A DNA stretch of 64,000 nucleotides, from positions 114,098-178,097 of the forward strand of contig JBGAIH010000005.1 of NCBI GenBank assembly GCA_044225675.1. Reading direction: 5' to 3'. The stretch comes from JACMQX01 sp044225675 (GTDB lineage: Bacteria > Pseudomonadota > Gammaproteobacteria > Burkholderiales > Burkholderiaceae_C). The notes below the pieces were generated by a model. The model was not told where the DNA came from and made no database searches. It saw only the letters and a program-made list of their open reading frames with translations. Below, piece after piece: positions 51,540 to 60,025 of this stretch (the stretch's first letter is position 1; each line of letters starts with the position of its first letter). The translations under genes and the position numbers were made by a program.

Positions 51540-53341
51540 ACACCGCAACCATGACCTCTCCCGCGTCGGCCGGCATCGCCTCCTCGGCCTCGCCGTGGTG
51601 CATCCTGATCGCCGCGCTGGGCGGCGAAGGCGGCGGCGTGCTGGCCGACTGGCTGGTCGACTGCGCGCTCGAAGCGGGCCTGCCGGTGCAGGCGACCTCG
51701 GTGCCCGGCGTGGCGCAGCGCACCGGCGCCACCAGCTACTACATCGAGCTGATGCGCGAGCCGATGGCGAGCGGCGCGTCCGCGCCCGTCTTCGCGCTCA
51801 CGCCCGTGCCCGGCTGCGTGGACGTGGTGGTCGCGAGCGAACTGCTGGAGGCCGCCCGCATGCTCGAGCGCGGCTTCGTCACGCGCCGCACCACGCTCAT
51901 CGCGTCGACGCACCGCGTCTACACGACGATCGAGAAGATGCACATGGACGACGGCCGACAGGACGCCGCGCGCATGCAGGCCACCGCGCACGCGCTGGCC
52001 GGGCGCGCCGTGCTGCTGGACATGGAGGCCGCCACCGTGGCGGCCGGCACCGTGATCTCGGCCGTCATGTTCGGCGCGCTCGCGGGCGCGGGTGTCCTGC
52101 CGTGGCCGCGCGCGGCCTGCGAGCGGGCCATCCAGGCGTCGGGCAAGGGCGTGGAGGCCAGCCTGGCCGGATTTGCGCGGGCGTACGACGCAGCCAGGGA
52201 GGCGTCGCAACAGGAGGTCGCCACGCGTGGGCCGGGCGGGGCGGCAGGCGCCGGGCAACCCGATGGGGCGATGCTGTCGGCACCTGCGGCTGAAGTGCTC
52301 GCCGCAGCGGCCCGCAGCCAACCGTCGGTGCGCGCGCAGGAGGCGGCGTGGTCGCAGCGCCTGGCGCCGTGGCCCGCTGCCGTGCAGCTGATCGCTGCGC
52401 ACGGCGCCCTGCGTTGCCTCGACTACCAGGACGCGGGCTATGCAGGGCGCTACCTCGACGCGGTGGCGGAACTGGCGCAGGCGGCAGGCGTTGGCGGGGA
52501 TCCCGAGACGCCCACAGCAGCAGCTCCACGCGCCGCCCAAGGCCCACAGGCTCCTGCCGCGCAGGCGCAGGCGCTGGAGGAGGCGGCGCGGCAACTGGCC
52601 CTCTGGATGTGCTTCGAGGACGTGATCCGCGTGGCCGACCTCAAGACGCGGCGCAGCCGCTATGAGCGCGTGCGCGCCGAGGCCCAGGCGGGCGCGTCCG
52701 ACGTCGTGCGCATCACCGAACACTTCAAGCCCGGCCTGGACGAAGTGGCCGCCGTGCTGCCGCAGGCCCTCGGCGCCCGCGTGCTCGCGTGGGGCGCGCG
52801 CACCGGCCGGCTCGGCCGCGCACACATGGGGCTGCACATCCGCTCGACCAGCCTCTGGGGTTACCTCATGCTGCGCTGTCTCGCGCGCCTGCGTCCGCTG
52901 CGCCCGCGCTCGCTGCGGTTCGCTCAGGAGCATGAGGCGCTGGATGCCTGGCGCGGCGCGATGCAGCAGGTTCTGGCGCTGGACGCACCGCAGGCGGCGG
53001 ACTTTGCGCTGGCGCTCGCCGGTCTGCCGCAGGTGCTCAAGGGCTACGGCGAGACGCAGGTGCGCGGACGCCAGAACTATGCACGCCTGTGGACCGCCCA
53101 CGTGGCGCCCGCGCTGGCTGGCCACAAGGACGTGGCGGCCGCAGGCGCGGATCTGAAGGAGGCGCTGCGCCAGACGCTGGCCGATCCGGAAGGGCGGCTC
53201 AACGCGGCGGCCGCAACAGCCACAACAGCCACAGCATCCGCTGCAGCCGGCGGGCACGGATCTTCAGCGGGCGCCAAGCCGCAGCCCGTGTTCTGGGCCC
53301 GCTCGCCATCCGCTGCGCAGGGCAGCGGGAAAACACCATGA
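51536..53341 (+). CDS. Indolepyruvate oxidoreductase beta-like subunit with long C-terminal extension
   Basis: The 601-residue protein has a gamma/beta-type domain in the first 210 residues (AALGGEGGGVLADWLV, SVPGVAQRTGATSYYI). The remaining part resembles the DUF6537 region of fused aryl-pyruvate oxidoreductases (DLKTRRSRYERVR, HMGLHIRSTSLWGYL, LPQVLKGYGETQVRGRQNY). Short low-complexity Ala-rich inserts lie at about 225-250 and 320-340. The ATG overlaps the alpha stop (ATGA). It should form the complex with the alpha subunit. Confidence 0.88.
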   Translation: MNTATMTSPASAGIASSASPWCILIAALGGEGGGVLADWLVDCALEAGLPVQATSVPGVAQRTGATSYYIELMREPMASGASAPVFALTPVPGCVDVVVASELLEAARMLERGFVTRRTTLIASTHRVYTTIEKMHMDDGRQDAARMQATAHALAGRAVLLDMEAATVAAGTVISAVMFGALAGAGVLPWPRAACERAIQASGKGVEASLAGFARAYDAAREASQQEVATRGPGGAAGAGQPDGAMLSAPAAEVLAAAARSQPSVRAQEAAWSQRLAPWPAAVQLIAAHGALRCLDYQDAGYAGRYLDAVAELAQAAGVGGDPETPTAAAPRAAQGPQAPAAQAQALEEAARQLALWMCFEDVIRVADLKTRRSRYERVRAEAQAGASDVVRITEHFKPGLDEVAAVLPQALGARVLAWGARTGRLGRAHMGLHIRSTSLWGYLMLRCLARLRPLRPRSLRFAQEHEALDAWRGAMQQVLALDAPQAADFALALAGLPQVLKGYGETQVRGRQNYARLWTAHVAPALAGHKDVAAAGADLKEALRQTLADPEGRLNAAAATATTATASAAAGGHGSSAGAKPQPVFWARSPSAAQGSGKTP

Positions 53342-53411
53342 CACCCTGTCGCCGATCATGGCGATGATTGATTTTCTGTTGATTACATTCCATAACCAAA
53401 GGAGACAAACG

Positions 53412-54458
53412 ATGAACCGCATTTCCCACCGCCCCGCCGTGCATCGCGTCGCGTTGGCAGCAGCGCTCGTGGCGTTGCTGGGCGCAACGGCCGCAGCGCA
53501 GGCGCAGGACAAGCCCGTCGAGATGAAGTTCGCGCACTGGCTGCCGCAGACCCATCCGCTGGCCAAGCTGGGCTTCGAGCCCTGGGCCAAGTCGGTCGAG
53601 GCCGCGTCCAAGGGCTCGATCAAGATTGCCTTCTTTCCAGCCCAGCAGCTGGGCAAGGCGGCCGACCACTACGACATGGCGCGTGACGGCATCGCCGACA
53701 TGACCTGGGTGAATCCCGGCTACCAGGCCGGCCGCTTCCCGCTCATTGCCGTCGGCGAGCTGCCCTTCCTGATTTCCAGGCCGGGCGGCGGCTCGGCCGC
53801 GCTCGACGCCTGGTACCGCAAGTACGCTGCCGCCGAAATGAAGGACGTGAAGTTCTGCTTCGCCCATCTGCACGTGGGAACCTTCCACTCCAAGAAGCCG
53901 ATCACCGAGCCTTCGCAGATCAAGGGCATGAAGATCCGCTCGTCCAACGGCACCAACGCCGCCTACATGAGCCTGCTGGGCGGCACCAACGTGCAGGTGT
54001 CCGCGCCCGAAGCGCGCGACGCGCTCGACAAGGGCGTGGCCGATGCGCTGGCCTTCCCCTGGGGCTCGGTCATCACCTTCGGCATCGACAAGGCGACCAA
54101 GTTCCACAGCGACATGCGCCTGTATGCCTCCGACTTCGTGTGGGTCATGAACAAGGGCTGGTACGACAAGCTGGCCGCCGCGCAGAAGAAGGTGATCGAC
54201 GACCACTGCAACAACCAGTGGGCCGGCAAGGTCGGCGCCGACTGGGGCGATGAAGAGGACTCCGGCCAGGCCAAGCTCGAGAAGACGGCCGGCCACACCA
54301 TCGTGAAGATCGCGCCGGCCCAGCTGGACGCCTGGAAGAAGTCGGCCGAGCCGCTGTACGGCCAGTGGATCGCCAGCGCCGACAAGGTCGGCGTCAACGG
54401 CAAGCAGGCGCTGGACGACCTGCGCAAGGAGCTGGCGGCCCGCCAGGCAGGCAACTGA
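53412..54458 (+). CDS. TRAP transporter solute-binding protein (DctP type)
   Basis: The 348-residue product has a cleavable signal (about residues 10-31, AAAQAQ) and mature start VEMKFAHWLPQTHPLAK. The family segments KSVEAASKGSIKIAFFPAQQLG, DGIADMTWVNPGYQAGRFP and IKGMKIRSSNG are present, including the conserved Arg that usually salt-bridges a ligand carboxylate. AAGGAGA lies 7 nt upstream of the ATG. It follows the oxidoreductase genes by 70 nt and is the receptor of the Q/M permease encoded next. An aryl-pyruvate or related acid ligand is inferred. Confidence 0.92.
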   Translation: MNRISHRPAVHRVALAAALVALLGATAAAQAQDKPVEMKFAHWLPQTHPLAKLGFEPWAKSVEAASKGSIKIAFFPAQQLGKAADHYDMARDGIADMTWVNPGYQAGRFPLIAVGELPFLISRPGGGSAALDAWYRKYAAAEMKDVKFCFAHLHVGTFHSKKPITEPSQIKGMKIRSSNGTNAAYMSLLGGTNVQVSAPEARDALDKGVADALAFPWGSVITFGIDKATKFHSDMRLYASDFVWVMNKGWYDKLAAAQKKVIDDHCNNQWAGKVGADWGDEEDSGQAKLEKTAGHTIVKIAPAQLDAWKKSAEPLYGQWIASADKVGVNGKQALDDLRKELAARQAGN

Positions 54459-54970
54459 TGAAGCGGCTGCTGTCGGCCACCGAGACGGTGGCCGCCTTCT
54501 TCCTGCTGCTGATCGCACTGCTGGCCTCGGGCAACGTGCTGCTGCGCGACCTGTTCAGCCTGTCGATTCCCGACTGGTACGACGGCTCGCGCCTGCTGCA
54601 GGGCATTGCGCTGTTCTGGGGCATGGCGCTGGCCACCTACTACGGCAGCCATATCTGCGTCGACATCGTGTGGGAGCACCTGAAGACGCCCGGGCGGCGC
54701 TGGCTCGATCTGCTGGCCACGGCGATCACACTGGCCTTTCTCGTGCCGATGGCGTGGATGGTGTGGGTCAAGGTGGCCAACACCGGCACCCAGGGCACGA
54801 GCGACCTGCGCATGCCCATCGTCTGGTTCTATGCGCTGGCAGCAGTCGGCGCGGTCATGGCCGCCGTGCTCGCATGCGTGCGCCTGGTTCGTCTGTGGCA
54901 GGGCGACGAAGCCGCGCTGCGCCCGGCCGCCGTCGACGGCGCCGCTGCCGGAGAAGTGAATGGATCGTGA
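54458..54970 (+). CDS. TRAP transporter small permease (DctQ type)
   Basis: The 170-residue membrane protein has four hydrophobic helices, with conserved WYDGSRLLQGIALFWGMALATYYGSHICVDIVW. The start shares a base with the receptor stop (TGATG), and the end overlaps the large permease gene by 11 nt. It forms the Q part of the TRAP membrane complex. Length is normal for stand-alone DctQ. Confidence 0.93.
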   Translation: MKRLLSATETVAAFFLLLIALLASGNVLLRDLFSLSIPDWYDGSRLLQGIALFWGMALATYYGSHICVDIVWEHLKTPGRRWLDLLATAITLAFLVPMAWMVWVKVANTGTQGTSDLRMPIVWFYALAAVGAVMAAVLACVRLVRLWQGDEAALRPAAVDGAAAGEVNGS

Positions 54971-56261
54971 TCTCGTGGCCCTGCTGGGCTTTGTCGGCAT
55001 GTTCCTGCTGATGGCGCTGCGCGTACCCATCGGCGTGGCCATGGGTATCGCGGGCGTGGGCGGCTTCGCGCTGCTGTCGGGCCTCAAGCCGGGGCTCAAC
55101 CTGCTGGCCAACGTGCCGCTGTCGGTGGTAACGGACTACAACCTGTCGGTGATCCCCATGTTCATCCTGATGGGTGCCTTTGCATCGCGCTCGGGCATGA
55201 GCACCGAGCTGTTCTCGGCCGGCCGGGCCTGGCTCGGCCATCTGCGCGGCGGGCTGGCCATGGCGTCGGTGGCGGCCTGCGGCGGCTTTGCCGCGATCAA
55301 CGGCTCGTCGGTCGCCACGGCCGCGACCATGGCACAGGTTGCGCTGCCCGAGATGCGCAAGGCCGGCTACCACCCGGGCCTGTCGGCGGGCCTCGTGGCC
55401 GCCGGTGGCACGCTGGGCATCATGATCCCGCCGTCGGTCATCTTCGTGCTCTACGGCATCATGACCGAAACCGACATCACCAAGCTGTTCGCGGCCGGCG
55501 TGATTCCGGGGTTGATGGCCATCGCGTTCTACTTTCTCGTGGTGCAGTTCATCGCCTGGCGGCGGCCCGAGGCCATGCCGCGCGGCGAGGTGCACAGCTG
55601 GAAGGAGCGCATCGTCTCGCTGCGCGAGCTGTGGGCCACGCTGCTCTTGTTCGCCTTCGTGCTCGGCGGCATCTACGGCGGCATCTTCACCGTGGAGGAG
55701 GCCTCCGGCATCGGTGCGGCCGGCACGCTGCTCATCGGCATCGTGCGCCGGCGGCTGGGGTCGGCCGAAATCCGCGCCGCGCTGATCGATACGCTGCGCG
55801 TGTCCTCGGCCATCATGATGATCGTCGTGGGGGCCTACCTGTTCGGCTACTTCCTCACCATCACGCAGTTCACCCAGAAGTCGGTGGACTTCCTGGTGCA
55901 CCTGCCGGTCGGACCTTACGGCGTGCTCGCCTTCATCATGGTGGGCTACTTCATTCTCGGCGCCGTGATGGACGAGCTGGCGATGATTCTGCTGACCGTG
56001 CCCATCGTGTTTCCCGCGATGATGCAGCTGGGCTTCGATCCGGTCTGGTTCGGCGTGATCATCGTCATGGCGGTGACCTTCGGCATGATCTGCCCGCCGG
56101 TGGGCATCAATGTGTTCGTGATCAATTCGATCGCGAGGGACATCACCCTCACGCGCATCTACCGCGGCACCATGCCCTTCATCGCGGTGGACGTGGTGCG
56201 GCTTGTGATTCTCTGTGCCTTCCCGGCCATCTCGCTGTGGCTGCCGGGCTTCATCAAATAG
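54960..56261 (+). CDS. TRAP transporter large permease (DctM type)
   Basis: The 433-residue integral membrane protein with about a dozen hydrophobic segments contains GFAAINGSSVATAATMAQVALPEM, GGTLGIMIPPSVIFVLYG and GMICPPVGINVFVIN, the two re-entrant-loop regions of DctM. It drives substrate uptake with a sodium gradient. With the P and Q genes upstream it completes the transporter. It ends 29 nt before a convergent unknown gene; no clear terminator is visible. Confidence 0.95.
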   Translation: MDRDLVALLGFVGMFLLMALRVPIGVAMGIAGVGGFALLSGLKPGLNLLANVPLSVVTDYNLSVIPMFILMGAFASRSGMSTELFSAGRAWLGHLRGGLAMASVAACGGFAAINGSSVATAATMAQVALPEMRKAGYHPGLSAGLVAAGGTLGIMIPPSVIFVLYGIMTETDITKLFAAGVIPGLMAIAFYFLVVQFIAWRRPEAMPRGEVHSWKERIVSLRELWATLLLFAFVLGGIYGGIFTVEEASGIGAAGTLLIGIVRRRLGSAEIRAALIDTLRVSSAIMMIVVGAYLFGYFLTITQFTQKSVDFLVHLPVGPYGVLAFIMVGYFILGAVMDELAMILLTVPIVFPAMMQLGFDPVWFGVIIVMAVTFGMICPPVGINVFVINSIARDITLTRIYRGTMPFIAVDVVRLVILCAFPAISLWLPGFIK

Positions 56262-56289
56262 CGGCGCGCGTTCAAGCAGCGGCGAGCCT

Positions 56290-56997
56290 TCAGCCCAGCA
56301 CGATCACCCGGGCGCGCGGCACGTCGGTGAACGGGTTGTAGCCCACCAGGCCCGCGCGGAACGCGGCCTCCTGGTGGGTCGCGATGCGCTTGCGCTGCTC
56401 GGGGTTGGCAAAGCGCAGGCGCTCCACCAGCTCGGGCTCCAGCCGGATGTTGATCGGCGTGGCCATCTCGTGCAGCGCGTCGGGCTGGTTGGCCACCGAC
56501 CACGAGATCGCCAGCGAGCCGTTGGGCAGCTGGATCGCCTTGGCGTGGCTTGGAAACAGATGCCGAACCGCCTGCCAGATCGCCGCGCGAACCGGGTCCA
56601 GTACCGACGTCGGACGCACCGGCTTGGCCACCGGATCGTCGAGCTCCTTGGCCTGCATCCAGGCCTCCGCGTCCTTCAGGTTGTCGAAGATGCGCAGGCT
56701 CACGCCATGCTCGCGTGCGATCCTCTCGCTGTTGCGGGTGATCTTGGCAGCAGGAACGACCGAGGCGACCTTCTCCATGTGCGGAAAGCTCCTGGCGACC
56801 ATCTGCCCGATCTGCAGCTGGCCCAGGGTGTGCATGTCGCCTTCGAGCTGCAGCAGGTCGAACAGGATCCGCTTGTCCCCGCGCGAGCGCGTCGCATGCC
56901 CGAGCTTGCGGATCAGCTCCAGCAGCGGCTCCAGTTGCACCTGCTCCGTCAGCTCCACGGCGAGGTAGTCCGGCGTGCGGGTGATTCGAAATTGCAT
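56290..56997 (-). CDS. Unknown protein with a STAS/SpoIIAA-like N-terminal domain
   Basis: The first 110 residues of this 235-residue protein (MQFRITRTPDYLAVEL, KRILFDLLQLEGDMHTL, VARSFPHMEKVASVVPAAKI, GVSLRIFDNLKDAEAWM) resemble SpoIIAA/STAS-like domains, which bind small molecules or partner proteins. The C-terminal 90 residues are not recognised. It is a single gene between the TRAP operon and a LysR gene. No function is proposed. Confidence 0.65.
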   Translation of the reverse strand: MQFRITRTPDYLAVELTEQVQLEPLLELIRKLGHATRSRGDKRILFDLLQLEGDMHTLGQLQIGQMVARSFPHMEKVASVVPAAKITRNSERIAREHGVSLRIFDNLKDAEAWMQAKELDDPVAKPVRPTSVLDPVRAAIWQAVRHLFPSHAKAIQLPNGSLAISWSVANQPDALHEMATPINIRLEPELVERLRFANPEQRKRIATHQEAAFRAGLVGYNPFTDVPRARVIVLG

Positions 56998-57122
56998 GCC
57001 GCAGATGTTAAGTCGCCCGCCTGCACGGCGCCATAAGGGAATGGCCCGTCGGCACGGGAGTCCGGCTCCGGGACTGGCCTCGCGCGCCTTGGCTGGCGGC
57101 GGGTATTTTGTATCCGGATGTA

Positions 57123-58019
57123 TCAGGTGGCGTCGCGCCAGTCCTGCATGAGCGAGGCGATGAAGGCCTCGCTCGCCGGCGGCAGCGAGCGCCCCGGCTT
57201 GCGCACGATGCCGATCCAGCGCGCAATCGGAAAATCGTGGATCGGCTTGATCACGACACCGGTGTGCATCGGCACGTCGCGCGTCGACACAGGCAATACG
57301 GTCAGGCCCTGACCGAAGCGCACCATGGCCAGGGCGCTGGCCAGCGCGACGACCTCGCAGGCGCAGACGGGCGTGCAGCCGGCCTGCGCAAAGGCCGCAT
57401 CAACGAGTCGGCGTGCGCTGGTCTCGCGGTCCATCAGGATCAGCGGATAACTCGCGATACGCGCCAGCGTGAGCTTGCGCGCCTTCGCAAGCGGGTGACC
57501 GGGCGGCAGCACGGCCTGCAGCCGCGCCTGCAGAAGCGGCACGAAGTCCAGCTGGGGTTCGTTGGAGGGCATGTCGGCCACGCCAAAGTCGACCTCCCCG
57601 CTGCGCACCATGTCGAGCGAGCGGTGGCCCGACACGTCCTTCACGGCAAAGCTGATGCGCGGGTGGCCATGCTGGAAGCGGGCGATCGCCTGGGGCAGCA
57701 CCGTGCTGGCGAACGACTGCAGGCAGGCCAGCCGCACCACGCCACGGTGGCCGAGGGCCACGTCACGGGTTTCGGCGATGGCGGCGTCGAACTCTTCCTG
57801 CAGCCGCTCGAACCGGCGTGCGAGGTCGCGGCCCGCGCGGGTGATCTCCACCGAGCGGGTGTTGCGGTCGAACAGCTGGAGCCCGACATGTTCCTCCAAC
57901 TGGCGAATCTGCACGGTGAGTGCGGGCTGCGAGATGTGCAGCTCGTGCGCGGCGCGCGTGAAGCTCCCGTGGCGGGCTACGGCCAGCAGTGCGCGAACCT
58001 GGCGGAGATTGGCAGTCAT
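57123..58019 (-). CDS. LysR-type transcriptional regulator
   Basis: The 298-residue protein begins MTANLRQVRALLAVARHGSF with an HTH region (ISQPALTVQIRQLEEHVGL) and an effector domain that includes SSN-like ligand loops. It diverges from the aldolase operon across 98 bp that contain a T-N11-A dyad, so it is the likely regulator of that operon. Confidence 0.92.
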   Translation of the reverse strand: MTANLRQVRALLAVARHGSFTRAAHELHISQPALTVQIRQLEEHVGLQLFDRNTRSVEITRAGRDLARRFERLQEEFDAAIAETRDVALGHRGVVRLACLQSFASTVLPQAIARFQHGHPRISFAVKDVSGHRSLDMVRSGEVDFGVADMPSNEPQLDFVPLLQARLQAVLPPGHPLAKARKLTLARIASYPLILMDRETSARRLVDAAFAQAGCTPVCACEVVALASALAMVRFGQGLTVLPVSTRDVPMHTGVVIKPIHDFPIARWIGIVRKPGRSLPPASEAFIASLMQDWRDAT

Positions 58020-58030
58020 CTGAAAAGATT

Positions 58031-58047
58031 ATTACAGCGATCCGAAT
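58031..58047. promoter_or_regulatory. Candidate LysR binding site (T-N11-A)
   Basis: ATT-N11-AAT (58031-58047) forms the dyad expected for a LysR site, extended by flanking A/T bases, 71 bp before the aldolase start and just upstream of the regulator start. The AT-rich run around it could also hold the overlapping promoters. Confidence 0.4.
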
Positions 58048-58117
58048 TATTCAATTGCCGGAATGACGCGCGGCGACCAGAATCGCCGAATTGCAAGGAC
58101 GTCGCAGGAGACATGCC

Positions 58118-58918
58118 ATGGTCACCGAGCCACCCGCCGCCGCACGCGGCAACCACATGCTCGAGCACATGCGCGCCGGCCGCGTCGCCTTCGGCGTCGG
58201 CCTGCGGCAGGCACGCACGGCCGACACCGGCCGCGCGATGAAGACGGCGGGCTGTGACTGGCTGTTCATCGACACCGAACACAATGCCATGCATCTGGAC
58301 ACTGCGGCGCAGATCGCGGTCGCCGCGCAGGACGCGGGCGTGACGCCGGTCGTGCGGGTGCCCGGCGGCGACCATGCGCTGGCCAACCGCATGCTCGACA
58401 ACGGCGCCATGGCGATCGTCATGCCGCATGTCGACGATGCCGCCCAGGCCGCGGCCTTCGCGCGGGCCTGCCGCTACCCGCCGGCGGGCAAGCGCTCGGT
58501 GGCGGCGGCGCAGCCGCAGATCGACTTCGCGGCGCTGCCGCTGGCCGATGCCGTGGCGCAGATCGAGCCGCAGATCCTGCTGTTCCCGATGGTGGAGACG
58601 CGCGAGGGCGCGGCCGACGTGCGGGCCATCGCGGCCACGCCGGGCCTGGACGGCGTGCTGGTCGGCCTCACCGACCTGTCGATGGAGCTGGGCGTGCCGG
58701 GGCAGGTCGGCCATCCGTCGGTGCGCGCGGTGGTGGCCGACACCATCGCCGCCTGCCGCGCCCGCGGCAAATGGGCCGGCGTCGGCGGCCTGGGCGATCC
58801 GGCGCTGATGCGCGACTACATGGCGATGGGCGCGAACTTCGTTCTCATCGGAAGCGACCTGGGCCTGCTGATGGGCGCGGTCAGCGCGCGGATCGCATCG
58901 CTGGCCCGCAACGACTGA
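58118..58918 (+). CDS. HpcH/HpaI-family aldolase
   Basis: The 266-residue TIM-barrel class II aldolase has FIDTEHNAMHLDTAAQ, RVPGGDHALANRMLDNGA, LFPMVETREGA (metal-binding Glu) and LIGSDLGLLMGAV (metal-binding Asp region). The ATG at 58118 has CAGGAG 7 nt upstream. Such enzymes split 2-keto-3-deoxy acids or 4-hydroxy-2-oxo acids into pyruvate and an aldehyde. It is followed by an enolase-superfamily dehydratase-like gene, which could supply its keto-deoxy substrate. Confidence 0.9.
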   Translation: MVTEPPAAARGNHMLEHMRAGRVAFGVGLRQARTADTGRAMKTAGCDWLFIDTEHNAMHLDTAAQIAVAAQDAGVTPVVRVPGGDHALANRMLDNGAMAIVMPHVDDAAQAAAFARACRYPPAGKRSVAAAQPQIDFAALPLADAVAQIEPQILLFPMVETREGAADVRAIAATPGLDGVLVGLTDLSMELGVPGQVGHPSVRAVVADTIAACRARGKWAGVGGLGDPALMRDYMAMGANFVLIGSDLGLLMGAVSARIASLARND

Positions 58919-58932
58919 ACGAGACGAGCCTC

Positions 58933-60021
58933 ATGAAGATCTCCCGCATTGACACCACGGTGGTCGAGCTGACCCTGCCCAAGCCGGCGATGAACGCCGC
59001 GCGCATCCCGATCAAGACCTGCGGCTGCGTGCTGGTGCAACTGCGCACCGAAGGCGGCGAGACCGGCGAGGGCTTCGTCTACACCATGCGGGGCCGGCAC
59101 ATGGCGCCGCTCAAGGCCATGATCGACTCGCTGGGCGAGCTGCTCATCGGCCAGGACTGCGGCGCACCCGAGGCGCTGTGGGAGAAGCTGTGGAAGGAGA
59201 CCTACTTCTTCGGCTTCACCGGCGTGGCCGTGATGGCGATCTCGGCGCTCGACACGGCCGTGTGGGACGCGCACGCGCGCAACCTCGGCCAGCCGCTGGG
59301 CGCGCTGTGGGGCCGGCATGCGGACCACCTGCCGGCCTATGCCAGCCAAGGCCTGTGGGCCGACCTGGGGCCGGACGCGCTGGCGCGCGAGGCCGAAGGC
59401 TACGTCAAGGCCGGCTGGCGCGCGATCAAGATGCGCACCGGCCGCCCCGACCTGGCGGAAGACGTGCGCTGCGTGCGCGCCGTGCGCGAAGCGATCGGCG
59501 ACAAGGTGGCGCTGATGACCGACAACAGCCGCTCGCTCACGCTCGACCATGCGATCCGTCTCGGCCAGGCGCTCGAGGAGTTCAATCTCACCTGGTTCGA
59601 GGAGCCCTTGCCCGCCCACGACCTGGCTGGCATCGCGCAGGTCGCGGCGGCGGTGCGCACGCCGGTGGCCATCGGCGAGAACGACTACACGCGTTATGGC
59701 TTCCGGCGCATCCTGGAGCACAGGGCGGCCGAGGTGTGGATGATGGACCTGGCCCGCGTCGGAGGCCTGTCGGAGATGCGCAAGGTTGCGGCGCTGGCAC
59801 GCGCGCACGACATCCCGGTGTCCAACCACATCTTCACCGAGCACAGCCTCGCCGCGTGCGGCACTTTCTCCAACCTCAACTACGTCGAGTACATCGACTG
59901 GTTCGAGGAGCTGTTCACCGAGCCGGTGACGCTCGTCGACGGCTGCCTGCTGGTGCCCGACCGGCCGGGCCATGGCTTCCGCTTCGATCCTCGCACCATC
60001 GAGCGGCGCCGCGTCGCCTGA
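58933..60021 (+). CDS. Mandelate racemase/muconate lactonizing enzyme family protein
   Basis: The 362-residue enolase-superfamily member has metal ligands D197 (MTDNSR), E223 (WFEEPL) and E249 (IGENDY) and a catalytic-site His H299 (VSNHIFTEH). The usual KxK motif reads K166-M-R168, so the second Lys is Arg. That pattern disfavours a racemase and suits an acid-sugar dehydratase or another subgroup. Gene order suggests it feeds the upstream aldolase with a 2-keto-3-deoxy acid. Substrate unknown. Confidence 0.88.
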   Translation: MKISRIDTTVVELTLPKPAMNAARIPIKTCGCVLVQLRTEGGETGEGFVYTMRGRHMAPLKAMIDSLGELLIGQDCGAPEALWEKLWKETYFFGFTGVAVMAISALDTAVWDAHARNLGQPLGALWGRHADHLPAYASQGLWADLGPDALAREAEGYVKAGWRAIKMRTGRPDLAEDVRCVRAVREAIGDKVALMTDNSRSLTLDHAIRLGQALEEFNLTWFEEPLPAHDLAGIAQVAAAVRTPVAIGENDYTRYGFRRILEHRAAEVWMMDLARVGGLSEMRKVAALARAHDIPVSNHIFTEHSLAACGTFSNLNYVEYIDWFEELFTEPVTLVDGCLLVPDRPGHGFRFDPRTIERRRVA

Positions 60022-60025
60022 ACCC

